NCBI GenBank assembly: GCA_032690845.1
Contig: CM064430.1
Location: 10,154,949 to 10,218,948 of the forward strand
Direction of reading: 5' to 3'
Length of the DNA stretch: 64,000 nucleotides
Source: Eleusine coracana subsp. coracana
Taxonomy: Eukaryota; Streptophyta; Magnoliopsida; Poales; Poaceae
Part shown: positions 1 to 11,128 of the stretch, piece by piece
Layout of the letters: the number at the start of each line of letters is the position of its first letter
Position numbering within the stretch: the first letter of the stretch is position 1
Program-made: the position numbers and the translations under genes
The notes under the pieces: model-generated
What the model was told of the DNA's origin: nothing
What the model saw: the letters and a program-made list of their open reading frames with translations, nothing else
Database searches by the model: none

Positions 1-2047
1 TGTGGTCAACGCCTGGTCCACGAGATCTATGGACTTGGTCCACAAGATTTAGGATTTAAAATAATTCCAGCAATTCTAGGAAAATGGCTCTTTTGCGCTT
101 AAGCCCCTGAGCTTTGTTTTAATTAGTTTTTAGTCCTAATTTTTCTATAGAACCTTTAGTTATTTATGTTTTAGCCCCTGGACTTTTTATAATATTATTT
201 TGACCCTGGAAATTTATAAAAACACCTCTGTACTTATTTTAATTATATTTTGCATCCCTATCTTTTTACACTTAGGCCCCAGTACTTTTTATAATTATGT
301 TTAGGTCCTAAAATTTTGCAAAAACAACCTTATACTTTCTAGTAATTATTTTTTTGTCCTATTATTTTATACTTTAGTCCCTGTAATTTTATAAAATTAC
401 AAATAGGTCCCTAAACCTTGCTGTTTTTACCTTTTAGCCCCTAGAACTTTAAACTAGCGTAGCTTTTTAACCGTAACTCTGATTTAGTGATTTTTGCGCT
501 CACGGAATCATAGGAACGCGTACTATCTTTTGGTACTGTTTTCGTAGTCATTAGGAAATGTTTGGTATACTGTTCCTTATTTGTTTGTGTTATACTTTTC
601 CGGTATTTATTGATATTAGACGAGGAGCAGCTCTAGAATTTCCAGGACTTTGAGTTTGAGCAGCAGCCAGCGGGAGAACAAGACAAGTGTCCTTTACTAT
701 ATTATACCTATTAAGGATTAGTTTATTTTTCATACATGCTTGTCTAAATTGAATTCCGTGTCATTTACCCTTCCTTATTATTCCTTGTCGCCTGGATTTA
801 TTGTTGAGTGTATGGGTTTTTGGGTACGTCTTGCTAGTGCAGTACTTTGGGGATTAAAATTGAATAATAATAAACTTTACTAATATTCACTTGAACCTAA
901 TTATCATTTGGGTAATTTAGATGACCCAAGCAGGAGGATGTTGAGGATGGTGCGGGTATGCACGAGTACGGGTAATGTACTGTTTGGTTTGTGGTAGTGC
1001 CTGCTTGTGGTCATACGAACCAAATTCGTGGAGCGGCCACCCAGGAAAATAGCGCAAAGCACTGGGCTGATATGGGTAGGCGTGGTTCAGTATTAGATGT
1101 CTTCCCAGTTTTGCGGGCGTTTGAGGAAGGAGTACGAGAGGGTTACTTTCGGTCTCAGGTGATGAAGGGTTACTTCTAGCCACGGTGCCAGAGGGGGCCT
1201 CTGTAGGGATGGTTAATCCCGCATCGATGAAACCTTAGCGTGGGCATTTTGCAAGCTAGGAAGCGCTTTGAAAGATCATGTGGTGATCTCTTGGCCTCAC
1301 ACCTACGGTAGTGTGTTGGCAACATGGAGACTTTAGTCACTGAATAGTGATGAAATCACCAACCTGTGGGTAAAGTTGTGCAACCTCTGCAGAGTGTGAA
1401 ACTGTTATATCAACCGTGCTCACGGTCAAGAGCAGCCTGGATCCTCGCACGATTTAGATGGATACTTTGGGTGAATCTGGTGGGTAACCAGATTTAGGTG
1501 ATAACTGCAGGTGGGTAACCTGTAGTGTTCTGGTATGAGTGGCTAACTCATAGTTTTGCTATCGGTGGGTAACCGATAGTGTTGGACAGGTGGTTAACCT
1601 GTTGGGCTAATTTCACCTAGTAAATAGGATGCTTGTATAATTGAGTCATAGGTTGCGTTGTGCAGTAAACCTGTGTCTAGCCTATTCTTATTATAGTCTG
1701 CATGTCATACTTTCCCCCACTTGCTGAGTACTTTATGTACTCATGCATTTTAGTTTTCCCTGTTTTGTTGTTGCTATATTACTGCTGCTCAGACGACGCT
1801 GGCGAGATGGACTACGTCGACGAGGACTACTTTGACTAGGAGTGTGACCCCAGTGGACTGCTGCCTGTGGCGTTATGGAGTTTTCCGTTGTTTTCTTTTA
1901 TGCTTTGATGTAATCTATGCTATGTAATAATGATTCGAGATATTAATAATAATGACATTGGTTTTACTATTATTTCACTTTTGTCCTGTATATGTCACAA
2001 CTTGATCCTAGAAGCATTTGGTTTTGGCCTTAAAACCGGGTGTGACA
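1..2047 (+). mobile_element. 5' LTR (partial) of outer chromodomain Ty3/gypsy element
   Basis: This stretch matches 23275-25326 almost throughout, so it is the distal two thirds of a direct LTR whose first ~1.1 kb lies outside the window. It ends in TGTGACA, followed three bases later by a tRNA-Met-like primer binding site. The full LTR (seen at the 3' copy) is 3.19 kb, long for the superfamily. The distal half holds a row of small stem-loops (1474-1603) and a 10-codon acidic reading frame starting at 1807. The repeat pairing is seen directly; the role as 5' LTR is inferred from the adjacent PBS and gag. Confidence 0.93.
1474..1603 (+). repeat. Array of five stem-loops with a shared loop sequence
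   Basis: Five consecutive hairpins are visible, each with a 5-7 bp stem closing on the heptamer TGGGTAA or a one-base variant. Stem 5' arms begin at 1474, 1505, 1534, 1559 and 1585. The stem sequences differ from one hairpin to the next but stay complementary, and four of the five stems end in GG/CC next to the loop. The array is repeated in the 3' LTR at 24744-24873. It lies downstream of the LTR TATA box and so should be in the transcript. A further perfect hairpin, ACCGTG-CT-CACGGT, precedes it at 1413-1426. Function is unknown. Confidence 0.75.
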
Positions 2048-2050
2048 AAG

Positions 2051-2063
2051 TGGTATCAACGCC
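2051..2063 (+). other. Primer binding site of the outer gypsy element
   Basis: TGGTATCAACGCC starts three bases after the LTR end. It resembles the initiator-methionine tRNA 3'-end complement (TGGTATCAGAGC) used by many plant LTR retrotransposons, with a few differences. Confidence 0.8.
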
Positions 2064-2456
2064 ATGTCGACCGTAGGACGCATGCCTAGTTAGAAAAGGT
2101 TGTTTTTAGTTTTTTAACAAAACTATTTTTAATATAAATTATAATCTTTTGCTTACTTATCCCTTCCATTGGCTTTCTTGTCTTTTCCTCCATTTCCATT
2201 AAATATTTTTCCGAAAAACTCGATAGATGGTATGATCTATTTTCTAGGTCCACCCTTATAGAGTTATATGTTCGTTAGTTTCGTTCAGCTCTATCAAGCC
2301 TATCTGCTATGTTTGGTGTGGTGTGCTCTGTTTGATTTGGATTTTTGCTTGAGTAAAAGATTTGTTTTTCAAAAATTATTTATTAAGACTTGGGTTAATA
2401 TTGGGAATTATATCATCTATCCAACTTTCTACTGATCATATCAGAATTCTCATCAG
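2064..2456 (+). other. Untranslated leader between PBS and gag
   Basis: AT-rich leader of the outer gypsy element. I see no coding potential or strong structure here. Confidence 0.6.
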
Positions 2457-3527
2457 ATGGTGAACACTAGGCGCAACAATGACGATCTGCCACCACCACC
2501 TTCTCCTCCAACTATGGAGCAAATTCTTGCCATGCAGACTCAGCTTCTTCATACTATGTAGCAGAACATTATGCAAATGTAGCAGGGTCATAATCAACCA
2601 CCTCCACCACCTAGAGACAAGCTTGGAGAATTTCAGAGGACCAAGCCTCCCACTTTCTCTCATTCTGTGGAGCCTATGGATGCTAATGATTGGCTGAAGA
2701 CTGTTGAGAAGAAGTTGCAGGTTGTGCAATGCAACAATCATGAGAAGGTTCTTTTTGCTTCTCACCAGCTTGAGGGTCCCACTGCTAATTGGTGGGATGC
2801 CTATGTGGAGGCTCATGAGGAGCCAGAAAGCATTAACTGGCAGGAGTTTCATAACAGCTTCAGGTCACACCATGTGCCTTTGGGTGTGATGAAACTCAAG
2901 AAGAAGGAATTCCAAGACTTGAAGCAAGGCTCTATGTCTGTGAGCGAGTATGTCACTCGTTTCACTCAGCTTTCACGCTATGCTCATGATGAGGTGAATA
3001 TAGATGAGAAGAAGCAGTATTGCTTTATTAATGGCTAGAATGATGGTCTTGCTTATGCTCTAGAAGCTCGGGATTTCACGAACTTCCAAGATATGGTGGA
3101 TAAGGCACTTGTGCTGGAGAACAAAAGAGGAATCATTGATCGCAAGCGCAAGATGGTACACAAAGGTCCGCAGGGAAGCAGCTCTAGGCCCTGCTTGGGT
3201 TCTTCATCATCTGGACCTTCTTTCCGCCCTTGGCAGCAGAGTGGCTAGCCGAGGTTTCAACCCACTGGTCAGGGTTTCAGTACTCCTCAGCGTCAGATCT
3301 AGCGTCCCAAGTTTCAGACGCCTCGTACTGCTCAGCAAGCCCCTCAGAGGGTGACTCCTGCTCAGAACAATAGTGGTAATGGTGCTTGTTTCCATTATGG
3401 TCAGACGGGGCACTATGCTAACAGGTGTCCCCAGAAGCATGCAAATCAGACTCCAGTTCAGGGTGCAAATTCTACCCCAGGCCGCAATGCTAATTCCGCA
3501 CCAACTCCAGCAAGGCAGAATCATGCT
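2457..3527 (+). pseudogene. gag of outer chromodomain gypsy element (broken)
   Basis: One reading frame starts at ATG 2457 (MVNTRRNNDD...). It encodes a proline-rich N-terminus, a retrotransposon gag core (about 2640-3110, with the WWDAY and FRSHHVPLG motifs) and a C-terminal CCHC-type knuckle at about 3390-3435. Gag would form the virus-like particle and bind element RNA. In-frame stops lie at 2559, 2580, 3036, 3246 and 3300. In the knuckle (CFHYGQTGHYANRC) the second cysteine position is tyrosine. Four of the five stops are TAG where CAG would be the simplest ancestor. The frame runs on into protease without a break, so gag and pol were one ORF. Coding for the family is certain; the copy is dead. 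Confidence 0.9.
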
Positions 3528-6500
3528 TGTGTCAATCATGTGGCTATTGAGGATGCTCAGGAAGCTTTGGATGTCGTTCTGGGTATGTTCCTTGTTAATG
3601 ATAATAATGCAGTTGTGTTATTTGATTCTGGAGCATCTCATTCATTCATAACTGCTAGTTATGTTCAAAAACATAATCTTCCCATAGCTATGCTAAAAGA
3701 TAGAATGATTGTTAGTTCCCCTGGTGGAGAGATGAATGCAAAGCATGTCTGTCCTAAGGTGAACCTTAATATAAGGGGGGTAGACTTTTCTGCAAATCTC
3801 ATAGTCCTTGAGTCTAAGGGAATTGATGTGATCCTTGGCATGGATTGGCTAAGAAAGCATAAGGGACTTATTGATTGTGCTAAGAAGGCAGTCAAGCTTA
3901 CAGACGTTACTCGAAAGGAATTGGAGTATGTGGCCGATGCACTCATCACTAGCAAAGGAGCAACCAATCGCAATGTGTTGAATCAACTTGATGCTACCTC
4001 GATTGCAGACATCAGGATTGTCAATGAGTTCCCCGATGTTTTTCCAGAGGAATTACCAGGTATGCCACCCGACCGTGACATCGAGTTCGTTATTGAATTA
4101 GTCCCTGGTACTGCTCCTATTTTTAAGAGACCATATAGAATGGCTGCTAACCAATTAGCTGAACTCAAAGAACAACTCCAAGAGTTGTTGGATAAGGGTT
4201 ATATTCGTCCTAGTGCATCTCCATGGGGAGCCCCTGTTATCTTTGTTCCCAAGAAGGATGGTACTCAGAGGATGTGTGTTGACTACCGTTCTCTCAATGA
4301 GGTCACCATCAAGAACAAGTATCCCTTGCCTAGGATTGATGACTTGTTTGATCAGCTTAAAGGAGCATGTGTTTTCTCCAAGATTGATCTCCGATCTGGA
4401 TATCATCAATTGAAGATTAGGGCAACTGACATACCCAAGACCGCTTTCATCACTCGATATGGATTATACGAGTATACGGTTATGTCATTTGGATTGACCA
4501 ATGCTCCTGCCTAATTCATGTATCTAATGAACAAGGTTTTCATGGAGTATGTTGTGATGTTCATCGATGACATCCTTATTTTCTCAAAGAATGAGGAGGA
4601 ACATGAAGAGCATCTTCGTCTGGAATTGCAAAAGCTAAGAGAGAATCAACTATATGCCAAGCTTAGTAAATGTGATTTCTGGTTGAAGGAAGTCTCATTT
4701 CTTTGTCATATTATCTCTAAAGGAGGAGTGTTTGTGGACCCCAACAAGGTTAAAGATGTGTTGAGTTGGAATACACCCCGGAGTGTTACAGACATCAGAA
4801 GTTTCCTTGGACTAGCAGGATATTACAGAAGATTCATTGAGGGATTCTCCAAGATAGACAAGCCCATGCCTGAACTGCTAGAAAAAGGAAAGACTTTCAA
4901 ATGGACACCAAAACGTGAAGGCAGCTTCCAAGAGTTGAAGAAAAGACTTACCTCAGCACCTGTCCTAACCATGCCTAACATGGAGAAGCCATTCTCAATC
5001 TATTGTGATGCTTCAGGGCAAGGTTTGGGATGTGTGCTCATGCAAGAAGGCCATGTTGTCGCCTATGCTTCAAGGCAATTAAGAAAGCATGAGGAGAAAT
5101 ATCCAACCCATGATTTGGAGTTAGCAGCAGTGGTTCATGCTCTCAAGATCTGGAGACATTATATCATTGGCAAAAGGTGTGAGATATATTCAGACCACAA
5201 GAGTTTGAAGTATATATTCACCCAGCCAGACTTGAACCTCAGGCAGCGAAGATGGTTGGAACTCATCAAAGATTATGATCTGGGAATCAACTACCATCCA
5301 GGCAAAGCCAATGTTGTAGCAGACGCATTGAGCAGAAGGTCTTATCTCAACATGCTATCAACACGAGAGTTGCTACCTGAATTCTGTGAAGAATTTTAGA
5401 AGCTTAACCTAGGATGGGTATCCAACACAGAAGTCATTGCAATGGAAATTGACTCAACTCTGGAGCATGACATTCGTAAAGGACAACTTGAAGATGCTAA
5501 GGTCCAAGAAATCAAGCAACTCATTGAGAAGGACAAAGCTCCAGGATTCACAGTAGATGATCAGGATCCTTATGGTATAAGAAAAGGTTGTGTGTGCCTG
5601 ATATCAAGGAGATCAAGGAGTTGATATTAAGAGAAGCCCATGATTCAGCTTACTCCATTCATCCAGGAAGTACCAAAATGTATCATGACCTCAAGAGTCG
5701 ATACTGGTGGTACGGAATGAAGAGAGCTGTGGGTGAACATGTTACACTCTGTGACACTTGTCAACGAGTCAAGGCAGAACGTCAAAGACCTGCAGGACGC
5801 TTGCAACCCTTGAAGATACCAGAATGGAAATGGGAAGAAATTTGCATGGATTTCATTGTGGGTTTACCCAGGACACAAGCTGGATATGATTCTATATGGG
5901 TTATTGTGGATCGCTTGACCAAGGTTGCTCATTTCATCCCTGTCAAGACCACATACACCGGACCCAAGCTTGTAGAGTTGTATATTTCCAGGATAGTATG
6001 CTTGCATGGAGTACCAAAGAAGATAGTGTCTGATAGAGGAACTCAATTCACCTCAAAGTTTTGAGAAAAGTTGCATGAGTGCATGGATACAAGGTTGAAT
6101 TTTAGTTCAGCCTATCATCCCCAAATGGATGGACAGACGGAAAGAGTGAATCAAATTCTTGAGGATATGTTGAGAGCATTCAAGGATAGCAAGAGTTGGG
6201 AAAAATGTCTGCCATATGTAGAGTTTTCCTACAACAATAGCTATCAGGAAAGTTTGAAGATGTCTCTATTTGAGTTCTTATATGGACGTAAATGTCAAAC
6301 TCCTTTGTTATGGAATAAGACTGGTGAGAATCAAGTCTTTGGGCCCGAGATTCTCCGTGATGCTGAAAGACAAGTTCATCTTGTGAGAGAGAATTTGAAG
6401 CTTGCACAGTCTAGACAGAAGAGCTATGCCGATCATAGAAGAAGAGACTTGAGCTTTGAAGTTGGTGATTATGAATATCTCAAAGTATCTCCCATGAGAG

Positions 6501-6687
6501 GACTCCATCGATTTAAGGTCAGAGGAAAACTCGCACCAAGGTACATTGGTCCATTCAAGATCATAGAGAAAAGAGGTGAAGTTGCTTATCAGTTGAAACT
6601 ACCACCACAGCTATCGGATGTGCATGATGTTTTCCATGTCTCATAGTTGTGGAAGTGCCTCCGAGTTCTAGAGGAGCAAATGCCTAT
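3528..6687 (+). pseudogene. pol of outer chromodomain gypsy element, 5' part (PR-RT-RH-INT)
   Basis: Pol domains appear in Ty3/gypsy order. Aspartic protease has VLFDSGASHSFI (about 3620). Reverse transcriptase runs from about 4080, with the FIDDIL catalytic box at about 4560. RNase H has YCDASGQGLG (about 5000). Integrase has an HHCC finger (about 5640-5790) and the DDE core: MDFIVG, SDRGTQF, TERVNQ. Stops fall at 4512, 5397, 6062 (TGA) and 6644, and a one-base frameshift lies near 5590-5620. The frame is cut at 6687 by insertion of the minus-strand Tat element and resumes at 21900 with the chromodomain. Integrase before RNase H would mean copia; here it follows RNase H, which fixes the gypsy assignment. 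Confidence 0.94.
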
Positions 6688-7105
6688 TGTCAAGAGATAT
6701 TCTTGATAGTAGATCTAGGTATGCGTATGAATATGAAAGATCGATGGACACAGGACACAAGGATTATACAGGTTCGGGCCTCCTGAAGGATAATAACCCT
6801 ACGTCCTGTTTGGTGTTTCTGTATTGCTAGGGTTCGCACTGGAATTAGGGTTCCAATATGAGTCTGTCTTTTTCCAAAGGCCCCCTGCCCCCCTTATATA
6901 TCCGAAGGGCAGGGATTTACATGGTAATCTTTTGGTCGGTTACAACAGATTCTATCTATCCAACATATCTGCTAACCTAACTTGTTGCTTACTCAATCAA
7001 ACATCTAAGTAAATATCTTCTGGGCCGAATACACCATACCCGAGCCTCCGGCCCACTCGGCTAGTTAACCGAGAGGTTAAGTATCCCGGGTATATATGTC
7101 CCACA
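6688..7105 (-). mobile_element. 3' LTR of the Tat-type element
   Basis: 418 bp, the same length as its partner at 21477-21894. On the minus strand a TATATAAGG promoter motif is complementary to the CCTTATATA at 6892-6900. It ends TGTCCCACA on the plus strand. Confidence 0.93.
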
Positions 7106-7118
7106 GTAGCCCCCAAGC
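7106..7118 (-). other. Polypurine tract of the Tat-type element
   Basis: On the minus strand this reads GCTTGGGGGCTA up to the LTR edge, a purine-rich block of the kind used to prime plus-strand DNA synthesis. It has the right place and orientation. Confidence 0.7.
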
Positions 7119-7573
7119 ACTTTCCATTTTGAATCATCGTGTTGATTTGCCTCGACATCTTATGAAATTGGGAAGTGCCTTTTCTACTACTTCTAATAAC
7201 TCTTATTCATAAACGTCTAGAAAAAGACATAGCCTATGAATATAGCTCCCAACTCAGAAGGTTGTTGATTTTATACCGAAACAACTTTTGAGTTATTAAA
7301 AAATATCTAATTAATCTTGTCCCTCAACACAAATAGGCATAATGACATCTGAATCTTCCAATTTGTCTAAATTAAACAAGCTCCATATTTAGCTGAATTT
7401 TCTCATTCACCGAGTGATGCATCACCAAATTAATATTCACATCCATAATGCTGAAGTGCCCTTAATCCAAATGATTAACGACAAAATTCAATTATCATAG
7501 CCCCCAAGATTGGTGATGTATCAATTGAAATAATATAACACAGAAATACAGCCCCCAAGATTGGTGCCGAGAT
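7119..7573. other. Non-coding spacer inside the Tat-type element
   Basis: AT-rich sequence between the polypurine tract and the 60 bp tandem repeats. It holds scattered degenerate copies of the repeat core GAGTGATGTATCA (about 7412, 7514), suggesting that the array was once longer. No coding potential is seen. Confidence 0.5.
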
Positions 7574-7945
7574 AATCCGAGTGATTTATCACAAAATCTC
7601 GAAAGTTATAAATTCCAAGGTAGAAACCACATCAATCCGAGTGATGTATCATGAAATTTCAAAAGGCACAATGTCCAAGCTAAAACTGCAACAATCCGAG
7701 TGATTTATCACGGAATCTCGAAAGGTACAATTTCCAAGGTTGAAACCGCAACAATCTGAGTGATTTATCATGGAATCTTGAAAGGTACAATTTCCAAGGT
7801 TGAAACTGCAACAATCCGAGTGATTTATCATGGAATCTCGAAAGGTATAATTCCTAAGTTTGAAACCGCAACAATCCGAGTGATTTATCACGGAATCTCG
7901 AAGGGTACAATTTCCAAGTTTGAAACCACAACAATCTGAGTGTTT
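7574..7945. repeat. 60 bp tandem repeat, about six copies
   Basis: Copies of a ~60 bp unit begin near 7574, 7633, 7691, 7751, 7811, 7871 and 7931. The core is CAATCCGAGTGATTTATCA, followed by a GAATCTCGAAAGGTACAA-like block. Spacing is 58-60 bp with no unique spacers. The array lies 140-500 bp upstream of the TATA box of the antisense gene. An apparent 80-residue minus-strand ORF here is only the repeat read in frame. Confidence 0.9.
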
Positions 7946-8085
7946 TATTACTAATGTTAAGATCCAAAATATCCAAAATTAATGCTTAAAATGAGTCTTA
8001 ATAATATAATAAATGCACGTAATAATTAACAAAACTGGACTTAACGGATTACGGGAAGCCTCGGCCCAGTAGGTCATCTATCCCT

Positions 8086-8092
8086 TATAAAA
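8086..8092 (+). promoter_or_regulatory. TATA box of the antisense gene
   Basis: TATAAAA in a GC-rich setting, about 140 bp upstream of the ATG at 8230. A telo-box-like AAACCCTAG (8155-8163) lies between them. This layout is that of an ordinary plant pol II promoter, directed opposite to the retroelement's own transcription. Confidence 0.6.
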
Positions 8093-8229
8093 GGGCCTCC
8101 AAATAGTCGCATCCCTTCGTCTTCATTTCACCACTGCCGCCATCTTGCGCACACAAACCCTAGATCCCAGGCTTCCATTTCCACCCAAAACTCCATGCAA
8201 CTGCTTTCGACTGCACTAAAACAAGAGCG

Positions 8230-9836
8230 ATGGCCCCGAAGCGCACCCGCCAAAGCACTAAGGCATAATCCCAGAAGCAATCTTCTCCTGAGAAGGGCGA
8301 GGAAGAAGAGACAGTTTTTGACATCCCTGCCGCCATCAAGGAGTTCCCCGCGTCAGCCATGGATTCAGAGAAAATCAACAGACTAGTGATTGATGGCGTG
8401 TTGCAGGATCAACGAACCGGAGGATGGATCGAGGCCATAGGTCAGAGATTTCCCCAACCTCCCATCGACCAAATCACGGTTTTCTCCTTCTTTTTCTATC
8501 GTGGATTTGGGATCCCTTGTTGCGACTTCTTTCGTGGTCTTCTTTTCTTCTATGGCATCAACCTTGTCAATCTGAATCCAAATTCCATCTTACATATTGC
8601 TATCTTTATGCATCTGTGTGAGGTGTTCTTGGGAATTCATCCCTATTTTGATACCTTCAAAGAACTGTTTGTTTTGAAATCAAACAACAATAATGTTATA
8701 GGGGGGGGGGGGGGGGGGCGGATTCCAATTAAGGAATAAATCCAAATACGTTGATGTGCCACTTCCATCAACGAACAAGGGTTGGCACGTGGACTAGTTT
8801 TACCATGGAAACCATGCTCTACCTTTGTCAGAGACTACGGCCGAAGCCCCCAAGCTACGACCCGAGTGGACAGCAAAGGCTCATCCAAACAAGAAGTCTC
8901 AGGTTGATGCTATATTAGAGCATATTGCCTATCTCAAGTCCAAAGGTTATACTGGCGTACATGTTGCCGCAAGCTTCATATATCACCGCGTGCAGCCTAT
9001 TAAGAAACGTCATGTTCCCGGATAGAAGTTCCAATTGGGTTCAGACCCCACAATGGAAGTGCCGGAAATATTGTCAGAAAGGGAATTAACATTGCGGCTG
9101 GAAAACATATTTTCTTCACTCCTTGGTTGGACTCCAGGGAGTGCAAAAAGTGGACATCATTCCGAGACTGGCAGGAGTTTAGTAAGTTATCCACTTCTCT
9201 GCTTAAAAAATCAATACTTCATTCATTATGTTCAGTAATGAATAATACTTCACATATATTGTAGAACATGAATTATATGTGTCCAATCCCCCACTGCCGC
9301 CGACGCCGCAAAGGAAATCTCCCACTCAACCATCAGCTCCCAAGCGCCGCAAGACGCATATTGAAGATTCTGATAAAGAAGAATCGCTAGCTGAAAGAGT
9401 AGCTAGACTTCAAGAAGAGGCAAAGAAAAAAACTCCAGAGAAAACCTCCACCACTCGGTGGACCATGGATGAAAACGAGAAAGAGCAAAGTCGTCCAAGT
9501 GAACCAAGCAAGGCAGGCACCCATGAGGCGGCACCAGGCACAACAGGTACCCCAAGGCCAACCAGCCCCCCACCAAGAGTGTCAGGCCTAAAATTCAAAC
9601 GCCGCTCAAGGTAAACAGAACAATGTAACTTGAAGCTCAACTCTCCATTTGAATAATTATGTAATCTCTATCTAATTGACAGGTCGTCCGGGTGAACATC
9701 ATTTGAAGAAGTACCGGCGCAAAGTGCAGTTCCTGAAAAAGATCAGGATACACCACATGTCGGGTCATCCAGAGATGATGTCCCAGGCCACTCGACAGAG
9801 AAACCGAGTGATTTAAAGAATGCACCCGAATCCACT
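8230..9836 (+). pseudogene. Antisense gene of Tat element, exons 1-3 (5' part)
   Basis: Starts MAPKRTRQSTK at 8230. Exon 1 (8230-9181) encodes a region, about 8440-8670, with FFRGLLFFYG and HIAIFMHLCE. From memory this resembles the plant domain catalogued as a putative gypsy-type transposon (Transposase_28). Introns 9182-9264 and 9611-9682 are GT-AG and keep the frame (phases 1 and 2). Exon 2 (9265-9610) is basic and proline-rich with a likely nuclear signal (KRRKT). Exon 3 begins at 9683 and is cut at 9836 by the nested 9837-13221 element. Defects are stops at 8266 and 8795, a G-run frameshift at 8701-8718, a shift near 9030, and a stop at 9692. Such antisense ORFs are known in Tat elements; their function is unknown. 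Confidence 0.8.
8701..8718 (+). repeat. Poly-G run inside antisense gene exon 1
   Basis: Eighteen consecutive G residues lie in the coding part of the antisense gene. The conserved frame is lost across the run, so it marks an expansion that breaks the gene. Homopolymers of this length are also prone to assembly error. Confidence 0.8.
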
Positions 9837-10699
9837 TGATGTGGACAAGGGTTCCCGATCTTCCGAAAGGTTCTGGATACGTTGATTTGGTTGGAGGCGA
9901 CACACAAATCGATCCGGCTTCAGAATAGCACGTTCTAAACCCCGCAATCGCAGCACGACATCTCCTCTGTTTATCAACCGTCCTAAAATGATTGACCTCA
10001 CCAAGAAGGCTAATCCCTACCTGCGAATCAAGAACACAAGCAAGAACAAAGAAGAATGCAACACAATTGCAGATGTATTATGAATCTCATGAAGTTGGGG
10101 TCTCACAAACTGTGATGACGGCAAAACTGTTATGAATAGAATAATCTAAGCAAAACCCGAATCCTAATGGTGTGGTGGTGGCTGTATATGAAGACCCTAG
10201 GATTGTGCAAGACCCTCTGAACGCGCCCCTAATTGGTCTCAACTAGATACAAAGCCCAAAGGCCAAAAACAGGCGACACAGCACCAAAACAGATTCTGGA
10301 CCCTCTCTTGTTTTGACTCCCGATGACTCCGGATGAATTTTGATATGAGACCAGCGGCATTGGAAAGTCCTTCTTCTTATCTTTCCGTGCATATGTAGAA
10401 CGTCCAAATCCGAGTCCGTATGCATCCTGGGCATCCGTTTTAGTGCAGACTGGTCCTGAGCCCTAAAACAGACTCGAAGTCGGTTTTGGTTGGGCCTCCA
10501 CCTTGGCTTCCACGTCCTTGCTGGTCCTTCACGTCTCCAAGTCCTTCTCCAATCATCTCCTGGTCCTCTCCATGGTTCCTAATTACAATATAATCATTAG
10601 GTAGCAAACCATTCTCAAAAGTGACATATAATGAAGAATGTAGGAACGAGATCACCTCTAAATTTAGTCGTCGTGCATGAGCTCTAGTCATTGGACCTT
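9837..10699 (-). mobile_element. 3' LTR (5'-truncated) of the deleted gypsy element
   Basis: Matches 12300-13165 throughout but lacks the ~56 bp that complete the other LTR (13166-13221). The lost end is where gag sequence is fused on. It contains the reading frame MTRAHARRLN..., shared with the other LTR. Confidence 0.9.
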
Positions 10700-11128
10700 A
10701 ATTTTAGCATACGGGTCATCTGGAGCATAGTTACCGTGTGGACGACGATTGTAGTTATGGAAACCACCCATACCTTGAGTATTATGTTGCAAACGACGTT
10801 GTAATCGTGCGGTCCTTGTAGCTGACCTATCCACGGTGCCATCAGCCTTATACACCGTGTCTTCATCATGGACATCTTCAACGTCGTTGTTGTTGTTATT
10901 GGTGTTTGTATTGTTGGTTTTGGGAGATGTCTCCAATGCGACAACCTGATCAGTTAACTTAGAGACCCGCTTCTCCAACCGCTCGATGCTTTCTCCAATG
11001 TGAAGCTTGCGGACCCCATCAGTAACGGCTCTGGTGATCGTCTCTACCAAATCACTCTGAGTAGCCTGCAAAGCCTTCTGGAGCTGCTCTTGGCTCACGC
11101 ACTCAGCAAATTGTGAGGGTGAAGCCAT
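10688..11128 (-). pseudogene. gag N-terminal fragment of the deleted element
   Basis: The frame reads on the minus strand from MASPSQFAEC (ATG at 11126-11128), although an in-frame ATG exists at 11174-11176. It shows a short coiled-coil-like segment (GESIERLEKRVSKLTDQV), an asparagine-rich stretch, and then the gag-start motif NYAPDDPYAKIK. At 10699 it runs straight into the LTR and stops 12 bases later. Coiled-coil N-termini before a gag core are usual in grass Ty3/gypsy gag. Only the first ~146 residues remain, and all later domains are deleted. Confidence 0.75.

Noticed and set aside
7649..7891. 80-codon minus-strand ORF with repeated MINHSDCC
   Set aside because: It is the 60 bp tandem repeat read in frame (60 is divisible by 3).
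7574..7945. CRISPR-like regular repeats
   Set aside because: The repeats are directly adjacent 60 bp units without unique spacers, in plant retrotransposon DNA.
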